Shown: positions 8,986-19,368, counted from the first letter of the stretch. The stretch is 64,000 nucleotides of DNA from UBA7985 sp965658725 (GCA_965658725.1 CBFHUI010000002.1:1-64000); one strand, 5' to 3'. Translations and numbers: made by a program. The notes: generated by a model not told the origin, from the sequence alone.

Positions 8986-10050
8986 CTAAAGGGTCTCCGG
9001 TGAGGATTTTAGCCACGTCTCGATCATAAAGCGTGCAATCGAGTCCTTGCGTGGCAGGCGGAAATCGTCGGAGCCGCGCAGGTCGTTGATCTGATCCCGC
9101 GTGTACCAGTCGGCCCGCTCCAGCTCGTCAAAGTTAACCGCCAGTGTTGTATCTTCCGCCCAGGCGAAAAAGCCGATCATCAATGAATTGCTGAAGGCCC
9201 AAGGCTGGGACGCCGCGTAGCGCACTTTTCCCACGGACAGGCCGACTTCTTCCTCGACCTCTCGCACAACCGTCTGTTCCAGCGTTTCCCCGGCATCGAC
9301 ATAGCCTGCAAGGATGGAGTGAATCGTGGGCGGGAAGTTATGGTTTCTGGCCATGACGCAGCGCTCCCCGCTGGGGTCTTGGACCAGCATGATCGTCGCG
9401 GGATTGATGCGGGGAAACAGAAACTCGCCACAAGCCTCGCTGGTACACCGCCGCTCCAGCCCGGCCTTGGCCAGCGTCGTCTCGCTGCCGCAACGCCCGC
9501 AGAACTTGTGCGAGCGGTGCCAAGCCAGCAGGTGGCGGCCATAGGCGCCGACGCCGACGCGGAAGGGGTCAAGGTTCGGTCCGGTCATCCACGGATCGAT
9601 AAAGCTGCCCTGCACCGGCCCCGCCACATCGGGCGCCTCGCCGTCGGCGCTCTGCTGGCTGGAGATGTCAGCGGCAAAGTACGGCACGCCGTCCTTGAGG
9701 CCGAGGAACACCACCGTATCGCGCTCTGTCAGCGCGCTGTTAGGCCAGTTGAGCAGGCTCTCCCCGTCCGCACTCATCAACACTCGACGCCGCCAGACCG
9801 GCATGATCACGGCGTTATCGCTGCGCAGCGCTTGAGCAATCGCGTCATCGTCCCGGCGATCCAGGCCATCACGCTCCAGCCCCTCAAAGGTATAGGGCAG
9901 ACGGGATCCGGACAGGTCACGGGACGCGTCCTGAAACGCTCGCGGCGTCTGATCCCCCAGCTGAGCGCGGCGCGGAACCGAGCTGGGAGAGGGGTCGTCG
10001 CGGTCAAGATGCGCGGGCGAAAGGGGTCTGACTTCGTCGTCTGAGTTCAT
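8986..10050 (-). CDS. nudC: NADH pyrophosphatase (NUDIX hydrolase)
   Basis: A 354-residue NudC-type enzyme that hydrolyses NAD(H) and can process NAD-capped RNA in other bacteria. It contains the four-cysteine zinc ribbon (CGRCG and, 16 residues later, C-x4-C), the Nudix box G-x5-E-x7-REVEEEVGL, and directly after it SQPWAFSNSLM, the SQPW signature that distinguishes this subfamily. The N-terminal region is longer than in E. coli NudC (257 residues), which is usual in alphaproteobacteria. It is convergent with pheA and divergent from the SRP RNA gene. Confidence 0.92.
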   Translation of the reverse strand: MNSDDEVRPLSPAHLDRDDPSPSSVPRRAQLGDQTPRAFQDASRDLSGSRLPYTFEGLERDGLDRRDDDAIAQALRSDNAVIMPVWRRRVLMSADGESLLNWPNSALTERDTVVFLGLKDGVPYFAADISSQQSADGEAPDVAGPVQGSFIDPWMTGPNLDPFRVGVGAYGRHLLAWHRSHKFCGRCGSETTLAKAGLERRCTSEACGEFLFPRINPATIMLVQDPSGERCVMARNHNFPPTIHSILAGYVDAGETLEQTVVREVEEEVGLSVGKVRYAASQPWAFSNSLMIGFFAWAEDTTLAVNFDELERADWYTRDQINDLRGSDDFRLPRKDSIARFMIETWLKSSPETL

Positions 10051-10058
10051 GCGTTATC

Positions 10059-10089
10059 TTGCAAGCCGCTCGGCTGTGTTCCATATAAG
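10059..10089 (+). promoter_or_regulatory. Probable promoter of the SRP RNA gene
   Basis: TTGCAA at 10059-10064 and TATAAG at 10084-10089 resemble sigma-70 -35 and -10 boxes. The spacing of 19 is one or two longer than ideal. The -10 box ends 4 bases before the first paired base of the RNA, which is where transcription should start. Confidence 0.5.
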
Positions 10090-10093
10090 GTTT

Positions 10094-10184
10094 GAAGGTT
10101 GGGGCGGACGTGCCTCTCGCCAACCCGGTCAGGTCCGAAAGGAAGCAGCCGCAACGAGGTCGGCTCGGGTCGTTCCAATCTTCC
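10094..10184 (+). ncRNA. ffs: Signal recognition particle RNA (4.5S, small bacterial type)
   Basis: The universally conserved SRP core is present: GGTCAGGTCCGAAAGGAAGC at about 10127-10146, including the GGAA tetraloop-type apex and the asymmetric loop bound by Ffh. The ends pair, GAAGGTTGG at 10094-10102 with CCAATCTTC at 10175-10183 (one G-U), closing a rod of about 90 nucleotides. SRP RNA and Ffh target nascent membrane proteins to FtsY. Location just upstream of dnaX matches other alphaproteobacteria. The exact ends are inferred from pairing. An open frame runs through it toward dnaX but is not the dnaX start. Confidence 0.93.
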
Positions 10185-10271
10185 CTTGAATATCATTCTG
10201 CTCCCCTGTGTAGCGTAAAATGTCCTCCAGAGCATTGCGCAGCCACGGCGAGAACGTGGATAAAGTGGCGA

Positions 10272-12191
<1,920 letters not shown>

Positions 12192-12198
12192 GCCCGCG

Positions 12199-12522
12199 AT
12201 GAAGAACCTCGGAAACATGATGAAGCAGGCTCAGGCCATGCAGGCCAAGATGGCCGAAGCTCAGGCACGGCTGGAGCAGATGACGGTCGAAGGCGCCTCT
12301 GGCGGCGGTATGGTTAAGGTCGTGCTCACGGGTAAGGGCGAGATGAAGGGGCTCACCATCGACCCCAACCTGATCGACCCGGACGACGCGGAAGTGCTCG
12401 AAGACCTGATTATCGCTGCGCACAATGACGCCAAGGCCAAGTCCGAAGAGATGATGGCCGAGGAGATGAAGGCTGTTACCGGCGGCCTGCAACTGCCTCC
12501 CGGCATGAAGATGCCGTTCTAA
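12199..12522 (+). CDS. ybaB: YbaB/EbfC nucleoid-associated protein
   Basis: A 107-residue protein with the methionine and glutamine-rich coiled helix MKNLGNMMKQAQAMQAKM and then GGGMVKVVLTGKGEMKGLTID, the core of the YbaB/EbfC family. These are dimeric tweezers that bind DNA and sit between dnaX and recR in most bacteria. The ATG at 12199 is just 7 bases after the dnaX stop, with CAGGAG inside the dnaX end as ribosome site; longer in-frame starts would overlap dnaX extensively. Its role in recombination or nucleoid organisation is known only in outline. Confidence 0.93.
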   Translation: MKNLGNMMKQAQAMQAKMAEAQARLEQMTVEGASGGGMVKVVLTGKGEMKGLTIDPNLIDPDDAEVLEDLIIAAHNDAKAKSEEMMAEEMKAVTGGLQLPPGMKMPF

Positions 12523-12523
12523 G

Positions 12524-13129
12524 ATGATCCTCGGCGACCTCGAACCGCTGCTGAAGCTGCTGGGGCGCTTGCCGGGTGTGGGGCCGCGCTCTGCTCGGCG
12601 GCTAGCGTTGGAGTTGATCCAGAACAAGGATTCGCTCATGCGCCCGCTGGCCCACGCGCTCAGCGAGACCGCCGACGCGGTCCGGGCCTGTGACACGTGC
12701 GGCAATCTCGACACGCAAAGCCCTTGCCGCATCTGCCAGTCGCCCAGCCGCGCTGATGAGCAGGGTCGGGCGGTGCTGTGTGTGGTGGAAAGTGTCAGCG
12801 ATCTTTGGGCGCTGGAACGCTCAGGCAGCTTCAAGGGGCGGTACCACGTCCTCGGCGGCACCCTGTCAGCGCTCGACGGGCGGGGGCCGGATCAGTTGCG
12901 GGTCGGCTCGCTGATGGAGCGGGTTCGGCGCGGGGAAGCGAAGGAAGTGATCCTTGCGCTGTCGGCGACGGTGGACGGTCAGACGACCTCCCACTACCTC
13001 GCCGAACGTCTGCGCGAGCTTGGTGCGGAAGTCAGCGCGGTGGCGCAGGGCGTGCCGGTCGGCGGGTCGCTTGAGTACCTTGACGACGGCACGCTATTGG
13101 CCGCGATGAACGCGCGGCGGTCTGTCTAG
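12524..13129 (+). CDS. recR: Recombination mediator RecR
   Basis: 201 residues, the usual length. The N-terminal helix-hairpin-helix LGRLPGVGPRSARRLAL is followed by a four-cysteine zinc finger (CDTCGN and PCRIC, about 56-71), a Toprim domain (VLCVVES) and the C-terminal VPVGGSLEYLDDGTL. RecR with RecO loads RecA at gaps. The ATG follows the ybaB stop by one base. Its TAG overlaps that of the convergent nfeD gene in the palindrome CTAG at 13126-13129. Confidence 0.95.
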   Translation: MILGDLEPLLKLLGRLPGVGPRSARRLALELIQNKDSLMRPLAHALSETADAVRACDTCGNLDTQSPCRICQSPSRADEQGRAVLCVVESVSDLWALERSGSFKGRYHVLGGTLSALDGRGPDQLRVGSLMERVRRGEAKEVILALSATVDGQTTSHYLAERLRELGAEVSAVAQGVPVGGSLEYLDDGTLLAAMNARRSV

Positions 13130-13599
13130 GACGCGCCGCTCGCCGTGTCGGCTTTGGCCAGAACAACCGTGGTGCTGTCCACGTCCACCACTTTGGCAAA
13201 CGTTCCGACATCAAAGGTCTCGTCCGATTTGGCCCGCCAAACGGTGTCGCCAATACGAACCGAGCCGGAGACCCCGGCCCGTACGGGACGATGAACTTCA
13301 ACCACCTGCCCGATCATCGACGCGCCGCGATCGTTCAGGTCGTTGTCTTCACTCGAACTGAGGAAGCGTTTCCACAGGTTTCGGCCAACGATCAAGCCAA
13401 CCAGCGATGACACGCCAAACAGCAACAGGTTCATCATCGGGAAGTCACCGGGCAGCGCCCACGCCAGCCCGGCGGTCAGAATGCCCCCGATCCCAAACCA
13501 CAGCAGCACCGTCCCCGGCACCGTCAGTTCCAGCAGCAAAAATCCGAAGCCCAGAGCCAGCCAGAACCACGGGGCGGCGAAGAGTTCAAAGAATCCCAT
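13126..13599 (-). CDS. NfeD-like membrane protein
   Basis: 157 residues from the ATG at 13599, with GGAGGG upstream. It has two or three hydrophobic segments in the first 80 residues and a C-terminal OB-like NfeD domain recognised by GQVVEVHRPVRAGVSGSVRIGDTVWRA, given here in parts: GQVVEVHRPV and GSVRIGDTVWRA. Such short NfeD proteins partner SPFH-family membrane proteins, and here it begins 16 bp after the stop of the SPFH gene, in the same transcription unit. Function is thought to be membrane microdomain or membrane-protein quality control; the detail is unknown. Confidence 0.83.
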   Translation of the reverse strand: MGFFELFAAPWFWLALGFGFLLLELTVPGTVLLWFGIGGILTAGLAWALPGDFPMMNLLLFGVSSLVGLIVGRNLWKRFLSSSEDNDLNDRGASMIGQVVEVHRPVRAGVSGSVRIGDTVWRAKSDETFDVGTFAKVVDVDSTTVVLAKADTASGAS

Positions 13600-13615
13600 C
13601 GGGTCAGGCCCTCCC

Positions 13616-14560
13616 TTACTTGCTGCTCTGATCGAGCGATGCTTTGGCCAGCTCGGAAATGCCACCAATGGCACCGATCACACTGGACGCTTCCAGCGGC
13701 ATGAACACCAACTTGCCGTTGTTCGACGCTGCGATGTCCTTCAGCGCAGTGATGTAGTTGTTGGCGACGAAGTAATTCACGGCCTGCACGTCCCCTTCGG
13801 CAATCGCCTTAGAGACCATTTCAGTTGCGCGCGCTTCTGCTTCAGCTTCACGCTCGCGTGCTTCTGCATCGCGGAAAGCGGCTTCGCGGCGGCCTTCGGC
13901 TTCAAGGATGAGGGACTGCTTCTCACCCTCGGACTTCAGGATCTCTGCCGCCCGGAAGCCTTCAGCCTCCAGAATATTCGCCCGCTTTTCCCGCTCAGCC
14001 TTCATCTGCCGTGCCATGGCGTCGACCAGATCGCGCGGTGGGGTGATGTCCTTGATTTCCACACGGGTTATTTTCACGCCCCAAGGGTCGGATGCGTCGT
14101 CTATCACGCGCATGAGCGACTCGTTGATCCGGTCACGGTTGGACAGTATTTCATCCAGATCCATGGAGCCGACAACCGTACGGATGTTGGTCATGGTTAG
14201 GTTGACGATCGCCCGCGTGAGGTTGCGGACCTGATAGGAGGCGCGCGGGGTATCAACGACCTGGTAGAAGACAACGCCGTCCACGGTAACCATCGCGTTG
14301 TCTTTGGAGATCACTTCTTGGCTCGGGATGTCGAGCACTTGCTCCATCACGTTCATTCTGATGCCAACGCGGTCAAAGAACGGGACGATGATGTGCAAGC
14401 CCGGATCGAGCAGGCGGGTGAACTTGCCGAACCGCTCAACCGTCCACTCGTTCCCCTGCGGCACGGCCTTAACCGCCCCGGTGACGAGGAACACGATGAC
14501 GAGGAAGACGGCAATAATGACGATCGAGCCGAAGCTCATGAAAACGCCGAACAATTCCAT
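13616..14560 (-). CDS. SPFH/band 7 membrane protein, QmcA-like
   Basis: 314 residues with one N-terminal membrane segment (about 8-30) and a long SPFH/stomatin domain: VPQGNEWTVERFGKFTRLL, then MNVMEQVLDIPSQEVISKDN, then the helical EAEGFRAAEILKSEGEKQ coiled-coil region rich in Ala and Glu. This is the QmcA/HflK-like group that assembles in rings on the inner membrane. It lies upstream of nfeD, the usual operon partner. The start has GAAGGGAC as a ribosome site. It is divergent from def. Confidence 0.88.
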   Translation of the reverse strand: MELFGVFMSFGSIVIIAVFLVIVFLVTGAVKAVPQGNEWTVERFGKFTRLLDPGLHIIVPFFDRVGIRMNVMEQVLDIPSQEVISKDNAMVTVDGVVFYQVVDTPRASYQVRNLTRAIVNLTMTNIRTVVGSMDLDEILSNRDRINESLMRVIDDASDPWGVKITRVEIKDITPPRDLVDAMARQMKAEREKRANILEAEGFRAAEILKSEGEKQSLILEAEGRREAAFRDAEAREREAEAEARATEMVSKAIAEGDVQAVNYFVANNYITALKDIAASNNGKLVFMPLEASSVIGAIGGISELAKASLDQSSK

Positions 14561-14637
14561 TGTTTAGTCCCTTCTTTTCCGCTGATTTTGACACGCATTG
14601 ACGCTAAGCCTTGCGCATAACAGATATGTGAACCCAA

Positions 14638-14685
14638 AGGCGAGTCCGCAAGGGGTTCCGCCCCTCGCCTGACGCCGGTTGTCAG
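14638..14685. other. Inverted repeats in the qmcA-def intergenic region
   Basis: AGGCGAG (14638-14644) pairs with CTCGCCT (14664-14670), an inner AGGGG/CCCCT (14651-14655 and 14661-14665) partly competes with it, and CTGAC/GTCAG (14669-14673 and 14681-14685) follows. No T-run is attached on either strand, so it is not a simple terminator. It may fold in the def leader. Function unknown. Confidence 0.35.
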
Positions 14686-14747
14686 GGCCGATGCGCGGCG
14701 ATACCTATGGCAGCACATCGTTATTTTTCTGACAAAAAGAGGCGACC

Positions 14748-15287
14748 ATGGCGGTTCTGCCCATTCTCATCGCGCCACACCCGACGCTCAAAGCCAAAGC
14801 CAAGCCGGTCAAGGAGGTGAACGACACCCTCCGCACCCTGCTCGATGACATGTTGGAAACCATGTACGACGCCCCCGGTATCGGGTTGGCCGCGAATCAG
14901 ATCGGCTCGCTTGAGCGTGTGCTTGTCATGGACTGCGGCTCACGGGAAGACGACGAGGCGCCGCGCCCGATCAAGATCATCAACCCTGTGATCACCGGCG
15001 TCTCTGAGGAGCTTTCGACCTATGAGGAAGGCTGCCTGAGCATCCCCGAGCAATACGCCGACGTGGAGCGACCTGCTGCGGTACGGGTGAAGTACCTCGA
15101 CGAAACCGGTGCAACGCAGGAGCAAGTCTTTACTGGACTGGAAGCGACCTGCGTGCAGCATGAGATCGACCACCTCGACGGTATCCTGTTCGTCGATCAC
15201 TTGAGTAACCTCAAGCGCAACATGCTGATGAAGAAACTCAAAAAGCTGGTGAAGGAACGCGAGGAAGGCGTCGAGCATGACGACTGA
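14748..15287 (+). CDS. def: Peptide deformylase
   Basis: 179 residues with all three deformylase motifs: GIGLAANQIG (about 44-53), EGCLSIP (about 92-98) and HEIDHLDG (about 139-146), supplying the Gln, Cys and two His/Glu that hold and activate the catalytic iron. It removes the formyl group from nascent proteins. AGAGGCGACC precedes the ATG. It leads a run with an unknown 153-residue gene, fmt and truA; its last 11 bases overlap the next gene, implying coupling. Confidence 0.95.
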   Translation: MAVLPILIAPHPTLKAKAKPVKEVNDTLRTLLDDMLETMYDAPGIGLAANQIGSLERVLVMDCGSREDDEAPRPIKIINPVITGVSEELSTYEEGCLSIPEQYADVERPAAVRVKYLDETGATQEQVFTGLEATCVQHEIDHLDGILFVDHLSNLKRNMLMKKLKKLVKEREEGVEHDD

Positions 15288-15738
15288 AGCCGCCGCGCGC
15301 TGGGCTCACGATAGCCTCGAGATCACCGATGCCTTCGGCCGTGTCGTCCCGATCTCCCTGCGCTACAACACCGGCTTTCTCGATGCCGCTGTGCGGGCGA
15401 GCGTGCAGGACTGTGTGACGTTCTTCTGGCGCTTCGAAGAAGACGCACTCATGGGCGCAGGCGGACCGTCGCCTGAACTGGAAGCTGGGTTGGCTGAGAT
15501 GGAAACCGCATTGATCAGTGCAATTCCGGGTGATGGCGGGTCGCTGGTCGCGGTGCGCCTCGGGAACGGCATGGTCGAATACGCCGTCGCTTTTTTCTCC
15601 GAAGCTGCGCACGAAAGCTTTGCAGAGGCCTTTGAGCCGCCCGAAGCTTTCTTCAACAAATTCGCCGCGCAGCAGTTCGCGCACGGCCACGAATTCTGGC
15701 CCGAATACCTGCCACAAGGCTTTGAAGCGAAGGGGTAG
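15277..15738 (+). CDS. Conserved-looking hypothetical protein (possible DUF695-like)
   Basis: A 153-residue soluble protein set between def and fmt, overlapping def by 11 bases and ending 4 bases before fmt. I do not recognise a catalytic motif. Residues about 25-110 alternate strands and acidic helices (FFWRFEEDALM, PSPELEAGLAEMETALI, SLVAVRLGNGMVEYAVAFF), a pattern reminiscent of DUF695 proteins, but this is a weak impression. The C-terminus is aromatic and His-rich (FNKFAAQQFAHGHEFWPEYL). Its codon use and overlap with neighbours support a real gene. In many related genomes a second deformylase gene is found near this position; this protein has none of the deformylase motifs. Confidence 0.75.
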   Translation: MTTEAAARWAHDSLEITDAFGRVVPISLRYNTGFLDAAVRASVQDCVTFFWRFEEDALMGAGGPSPELEAGLAEMETALISAIPGDGGSLVAVRLGNGMVEYAVAFFSEAAHESFAEAFEPPEAFFNKFAAQQFAHGHEFWPEYLPQGFEAKG

Positions 15739-15742
15739 GGCG

Positions 15743-16654
15743 GTGCGTCTGGTCTTTATGGGAACGCCCGAGTTTTCCGTTGTTGCCCTGCAAGCGCTGA
15801 TCGATGCAGGGCACGAGATCGCCTGCGTTTATTCCCAGCCGCCCCGACCCGCAAAGCGCGGGCAAAAGGAGCGACCGAGCCCCGTTCACGCTCACGCTGA
15901 GGCCAATGGTCTGCCCGTTCGCACGCCACTATCTTTCCGAGATCCAGCAGAGCGGGACGCCTTTGCAGCGCTCGACGCAGACGTTGCGGTGGTTGTTGCT
16001 TACGGTCTCATCCTGCCTCAAGCGGTCCTGGACGCGCCGGCTCGCGGCTGTCTGAACATCCACGCCAGCCTTCTCCCCCGTTGGCGCGGCGCCGCGCCAA
16101 TTCACCGCGCGATCGAGGCGGGTGACGCTGAAACAGGAGTGGGGATCATGCAGATGGAAGCGGGCCTGGACACGGGTCCGGTGCTGCTCGAGGAGCGGCT
16201 GAGCATCGGGGCGAGCGAGACGACAGGGCAGCTGCACGACCGCCTTGCTGCGCTGGGCGGGCGGTTGATCGTGTCCGCGCTGGCCCAGCTCGAGACTCTG
16301 ATCCCTGCACCGCAGCCCGAGACGGGCGCTAGCTACGCCCACAAGATCGACAAGGCAGAGACACGCATCCTCTGGGCCGATGCCGCATCCACGGTTGCGC
16401 GCCGCATCAATGCCTTCAGCCCCTTTCCCGGCGCGTGGTTCGAGTTGGGCGGGGAGCGGGTCAAGGCGTTGCAGGCAGAGCCTGCCAATGGCTCGGGCGA
16501 ACCGGGGGAAGTGCTGGCGGGCGACGGTCTAATCGTCGCTTGCGGCGAAGGGGTCGTGCGGCTGCTGACTGTGCAACGCGCGGGCAAGAAAGCCGGGTCT
16601 GCCGAAGACTTCCTGCGCGGCAATCCACTTGCCCCCGGCACGGTCCTCGCCTGA
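15743..16654 (+). CDS. fmt: Methionyl-tRNA formyltransferase
   Basis: 303 residues from the GTG at 15743, which has AAGGGGTAGGG just upstream and begins the family's usual MRLVFMGTPEFSV. The formyltransferase signature SLLPRWRGAAPIHRAI (about 107-122) and the downstream D-GPVLL segment are present, followed by the C-terminal OB-like domain. It formylates initiator Met-tRNA with 10-formyl-THF, the step reversed by Def. The frame is open far upstream, but that part overlaps the 153-residue gene and looks non-coding. Its TGA overlaps the truA ATG. Confidence 0.95.
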   Translation: MRLVFMGTPEFSVVALQALIDAGHEIACVYSQPPRPAKRGQKERPSPVHAHAEANGLPVRTPLSFRDPAERDAFAALDADVAVVVAYGLILPQAVLDAPARGCLNIHASLLPRWRGAAPIHRAIEAGDAETGVGIMQMEAGLDTGPVLLEERLSIGASETTGQLHDRLAALGGRLIVSALAQLETLIPAPQPETGASYAHKIDKAETRILWADAASTVARRINAFSPFPGAWFELGGERVKALQAEPANGSGEPGEVLAGDGLIVACGEGVVRLLTVQRAGKKAGSAEDFLRGNPLAPGTVLA

Positions 16655-17424
16655 TGCCCCGCTTCGCGATCAAGCTGGAATACGACGGCACACCATTCAT
16701 GGGCTGGCAGTATCAGGAGCATGGTCCCTCAGCCCAAGGCGTGGTTATGGACGCGTTCCGCGCGTTTACCGGCGAAGACCTGACGATTTACGCCAGCGGT
16801 CGCACCGATGCCGGGGTGCATGCGCTGGGGCAGGTGATCCACGTGGACATCGCCAGCGACCGCTTTGACGCCAATCGGGTGCGCGAAGCCCTCAACGGCT
16901 GCTTGCGCCCGCATCCCGTGGCAGCGCTGGAGGTGATGGAGGTGGATGAGGCGTTCCACGCCCGGTTTTCCTGCATCGGCCGCGCTTATCGCTATGTCAT
17001 CGTGAACCGTCGACCGGGGCTGACGCTGGACCGAGACCGGGCTTGGCTGGTTAAGTCGCGGCTGGATGCTGACGCCATGGACGAAGCGGCGCAGGCGCTG
17101 ATCGGCAACCACGATTTCACGTCGTTCCGCGCCATTCTGTGTCAGGCAAAATCGCCGGTGAAGACGCTGGACTCTCTGCGCGTTTGGCGTACCGGCGAGC
17201 GCGTCATTGTCGAAACCGCTGCTCGGTCCTTCCTGCACAATCAGGTGCGCAACATGGTCGGCACGCTGGTCGAGGTCGGCGCAGGGCGAAAGCCGGTTGA
17301 GTGGGTGCAAGAGGTGCTGGAAGCGCGCAATCGGCAGGTCAGCGGCCCCAAGGCACCGGCCTGCGGGCTCTATTTTCTCCGCGCAGTTTACCCGGAAAAG
17401 TACCGCTGGAGCAGTGAGGCGTAG
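16654..17424 (+). CDS. truA: tRNA pseudouridine synthase A
   Basis: 256 residues starting at ATG 16654 inside the fmt stop (TGATG overlap). The catalytic aspartate lies in SGRTDAGVHALGQ (Asp52). Other family segments are AFHARFSCIGRAYRYVI and FLHNQVRNMVGTLVEVG. TruA modifies U38-U40 of the anticodon stem. The last 37 bases overlap the tail of dapE on the other strand, where truA encodes LRAVYPEKYRW, which looks like genuine TruA C-terminus. Confidence 0.95.
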   Translation: MPRFAIKLEYDGTPFMGWQYQEHGPSAQGVVMDAFRAFTGEDLTIYASGRTDAGVHALGQVIHVDIASDRFDANRVREALNGCLRPHPVAALEVMEVDEAFHARFSCIGRAYRYVIVNRRPGLTLDRDRAWLVKSRLDADAMDEAAQALIGNHDFTSFRAILCQAKSPVKTLDSLRVWRTGERVIVETAARSFLHNQVRNMVGTLVEVGAGRKPVEWVQEVLEARNRQVSGPKAPACGLYFLRAVYPEKYRWSSEA

Positions 17425-18527
17425 ATCCCGGTCAGCGCATCAAGGTCGGCGACGTCCACGCGCTCATCGACTTTGTGCATGGTCTGCCCGACCAACCCGA
17501 ACTCAGCGACGGGGCAAATGTCCTTGATGAAGCGCGCGTCGGAGGTGCCGCCTGCGGTCGAGTATTCTGGACGACGGCCCGTGCACTCTTCCACCACATC
17601 CGCGATCAGTGCGCCAAAGGCTTCGGGCGGATAGATGAAGCTCTCCCCCGAAATTCTGTAGCGGTAGGAAACGTTCGCTTTGAACGGCTCCACCGCCGCG
17701 TCAATCCGAGCGCGCAGGCTGTCGCTGCTGTGCTCATCGTTGAAACGGAAGTTGACCGTCGCGCTGGCCTTTGCGGGGATGAGGTTGTCTGCACTGTTGC
17801 CGACATCAAAGGTGACAACCTGCGCGGAAGATGCCTGAAAGTGCTCAGTCCCGCTGTCCAGCGGCTCAGCGGTCAGCGCAGAAAGCACGCTTAGCAGCGG
17901 GTGCACAGGGTTGTCGGCCAGATGTGGATAGGCGACGTGGCCCTGCGTGCCAACGCTCTCAAAGTACGCGGTGACGGAGCCACGCCGTCCGATCTTGATC
18001 GACTCACCCAGCACGGAAGGGTTGGTGGGTTCGCCTACGATGCAGACGTCAGGCCGCTCGCCTACTTCGGCCATCCAGTCGAGCAGGGCGCGGGTGCCGT
18101 CCGTGGCTGGGCCCTCTTCGTCGCCGGTGATGATCAGGGAGATCGCGTCGCCCTCGGCGCGTGCGGCGAGGACTTGTTCGACGGCTCCCATGAAGCACGC
18201 CACGCCAGACTTCATGTCCACCGCGCCGCGCCCATAGAGCACGCCATCGACCACGTCCGCGCCAAAAGGCGGGTGGGTCCAGGCCGCTTCATCGCCGACC
18301 GGCACGACGTCCGTGTGACCGGCAAAGGCAAAGTGTCGGCCATTGCTGGCACCGCGGTTGCCGAACTTGACGAAAAGATTGGGCGTGCCGTTGCGGTCAA
18401 CCCGCTCGGACCAGCCGCCCAGCCGCTCCGCCCACGCCGCGATGTAAGCCAGCGCCCCGCCTTCTACCGGCGTCACCGACGGGCATTGGATCAGGGCGCG
18501 GGCGTGGTCGAGGGCAGGGCTGGACAT
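17388..18527 (-). CDS. dapE: Succinyl-diaminopimelate desuccinylase
   Basis: 379 residues from ATG 18527, an M20 family di-zinc hydrolase of the lysine/meso-diaminopimelate pathway. Metal-binding and catalytic segments are FAGHTDVVPVGD, YGRGAVDMKSG and TGDEEGPATDG, with SDARFIKDICPVAEFGLVG near the C-terminus. A longer frame reaching 18743 overlaps dapD and is Arg-rich shadow sequence. It lies 7 bp after dapD, which makes the preceding intermediate two steps earlier. The 3' end overlaps truA tail to tail. Confidence 0.95.
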   Translation of the reverse strand: MSSPALDHARALIQCPSVTPVEGGALAYIAAWAERLGGWSERVDRNGTPNLFVKFGNRGASNGRHFAFAGHTDVVPVGDEAAWTHPPFGADVVDGVLYGRGAVDMKSGVACFMGAVEQVLAARAEGDAISLIITGDEEGPATDGTRALLDWMAEVGERPDVCIVGEPTNPSVLGESIKIGRRGSVTAYFESVGTQGHVAYPHLADNPVHPLLSVLSALTAEPLDSGTEHFQASSAQVVTFDVGNSADNLIPAKASATVNFRFNDEHSSDSLRARIDAAVEPFKANVSYRYRISGESFIYPPEAFGALIADVVEECTGRRPEYSTAGGTSDARFIKDICPVAEFGLVGQTMHKVDERVDVADLDALTGIYASLLQRYFSG

Positions 18528-18534
18528 GGGTCGA

Positions 18535-19368
18535 TCAGTCCCGCAGCAGTTCGTTGATGCCGGTCTTCGAGCGCGTCTGCGCGTCAACCCGCTTGACGAT
18601 GACCGCGCAGTACAGCGACGGACCGTCGCCCGTCTTGGACGGCAGCGCGCCCGGCACGACAACCGAGTAAGACGGCACGCGGCCCATGTGCACTTCGCCG
18701 GTCGCGCGATCGACGATCTTGGTCGACGCTCCGATGTAAACACCCATGGAAAGAACCGCGCCTTCTTCGACGACCACGCCTTCGGCCACTTCTGAGCGCG
18801 CGCCGATGAAGCAGTTGTCTTCGATGATCACCGGACCCGCCTGCAATGGCTCCAGAACCCCACCGATCCCCGCACCGCCGGAGATGTGGCAGTTCTTGCC
18901 GATCTGTGCGCAAGAGCCGACGGTCGCCCAGGTGTCAACCATGGTGCCTTCGTCCACGTAAGCGCCCAGGTTCACGAAAGATGGCATCAGCACCACACCC
19001 TTGGCGATGTGCGCAGAGCGGCGAACCACCGCGCCCGGAACGGCACGGAAACCGGCGGCAGCGAACTGCTCCGGGCCCCAATCGCCGAACTTGAGCGCAA
19101 CCTTGTCCCACCCCGGTGCACCGCCGCAAGCGCCGTCCATGACGGCCATGTCATTCAGGCGGAAGCCAAGCAGAACGGCTTTCTTCGCCCACTGATTCAC
19201 GGTCCACTGGCCCACGGCCTGCTTCTCCGCAACCCGGAGCGTCCCATTGTCCAGCGCGTCGAGCGTCGCGTTTACAGCGTCCCGCACTTCACCTTGGGTC
19301 GAGGCGTTGATGTTGTCGCGGTCATCGAAGGCAGCTTCGATCAGGGTTTCCAGACGAGCGAGATCCAT
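18535..19368 (-). CDS. dapD: 2,3,4,5-tetrahydropyridine-2,6-dicarboxylate N-succinyltransferase
   Basis: 277 residues, typical length. The C-terminal left-handed beta helix shows hexapeptide repeats (SAHIAKGVVLMPSFVNLGAYV, in pieces; CHISGGAGIGGVLEPLQA; CFIGARSEVAEGVVVEEGAV). DapD transfers succinyl from succinyl-CoA to tetrahydrodipicolinate. CAGGAGAACGTC precedes the ATG. It is in one unit with dapE downstream and the HAD phosphatase gene upstream. Confidence 0.95.
   Translation of the reverse strand: MDLARLETLIEAAFDDRDNINASTQGEVRDAVNATLDALDNGTLRVAEKQAVGQWTVNQWAKKAVLLGFRLNDMAVMDGACGGAPGWDKVALKFGDWGPEQFAAAGFRAVPGAVVRRSAHIAKGVVLMPSFVNLGAYVDEGTMVDTWATVGSCAQIGKNCHISGGAGIGGVLEPLQAGPVIIEDNCFIGARSEVAEGVVVEEGAVLSMGVYIGASTKIVDRATGEVHMGRVPSYSVVVPGALPSKTGDGPSLYCAVIVKRVDAQTRSKTGINELLRD

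Noticed and set aside
10092..10271. N-terminal extension of dnaX to 699 residues
   Set aside because: This stretch encodes the SRP RNA; DnaX homology begins after the ATG at 10272.
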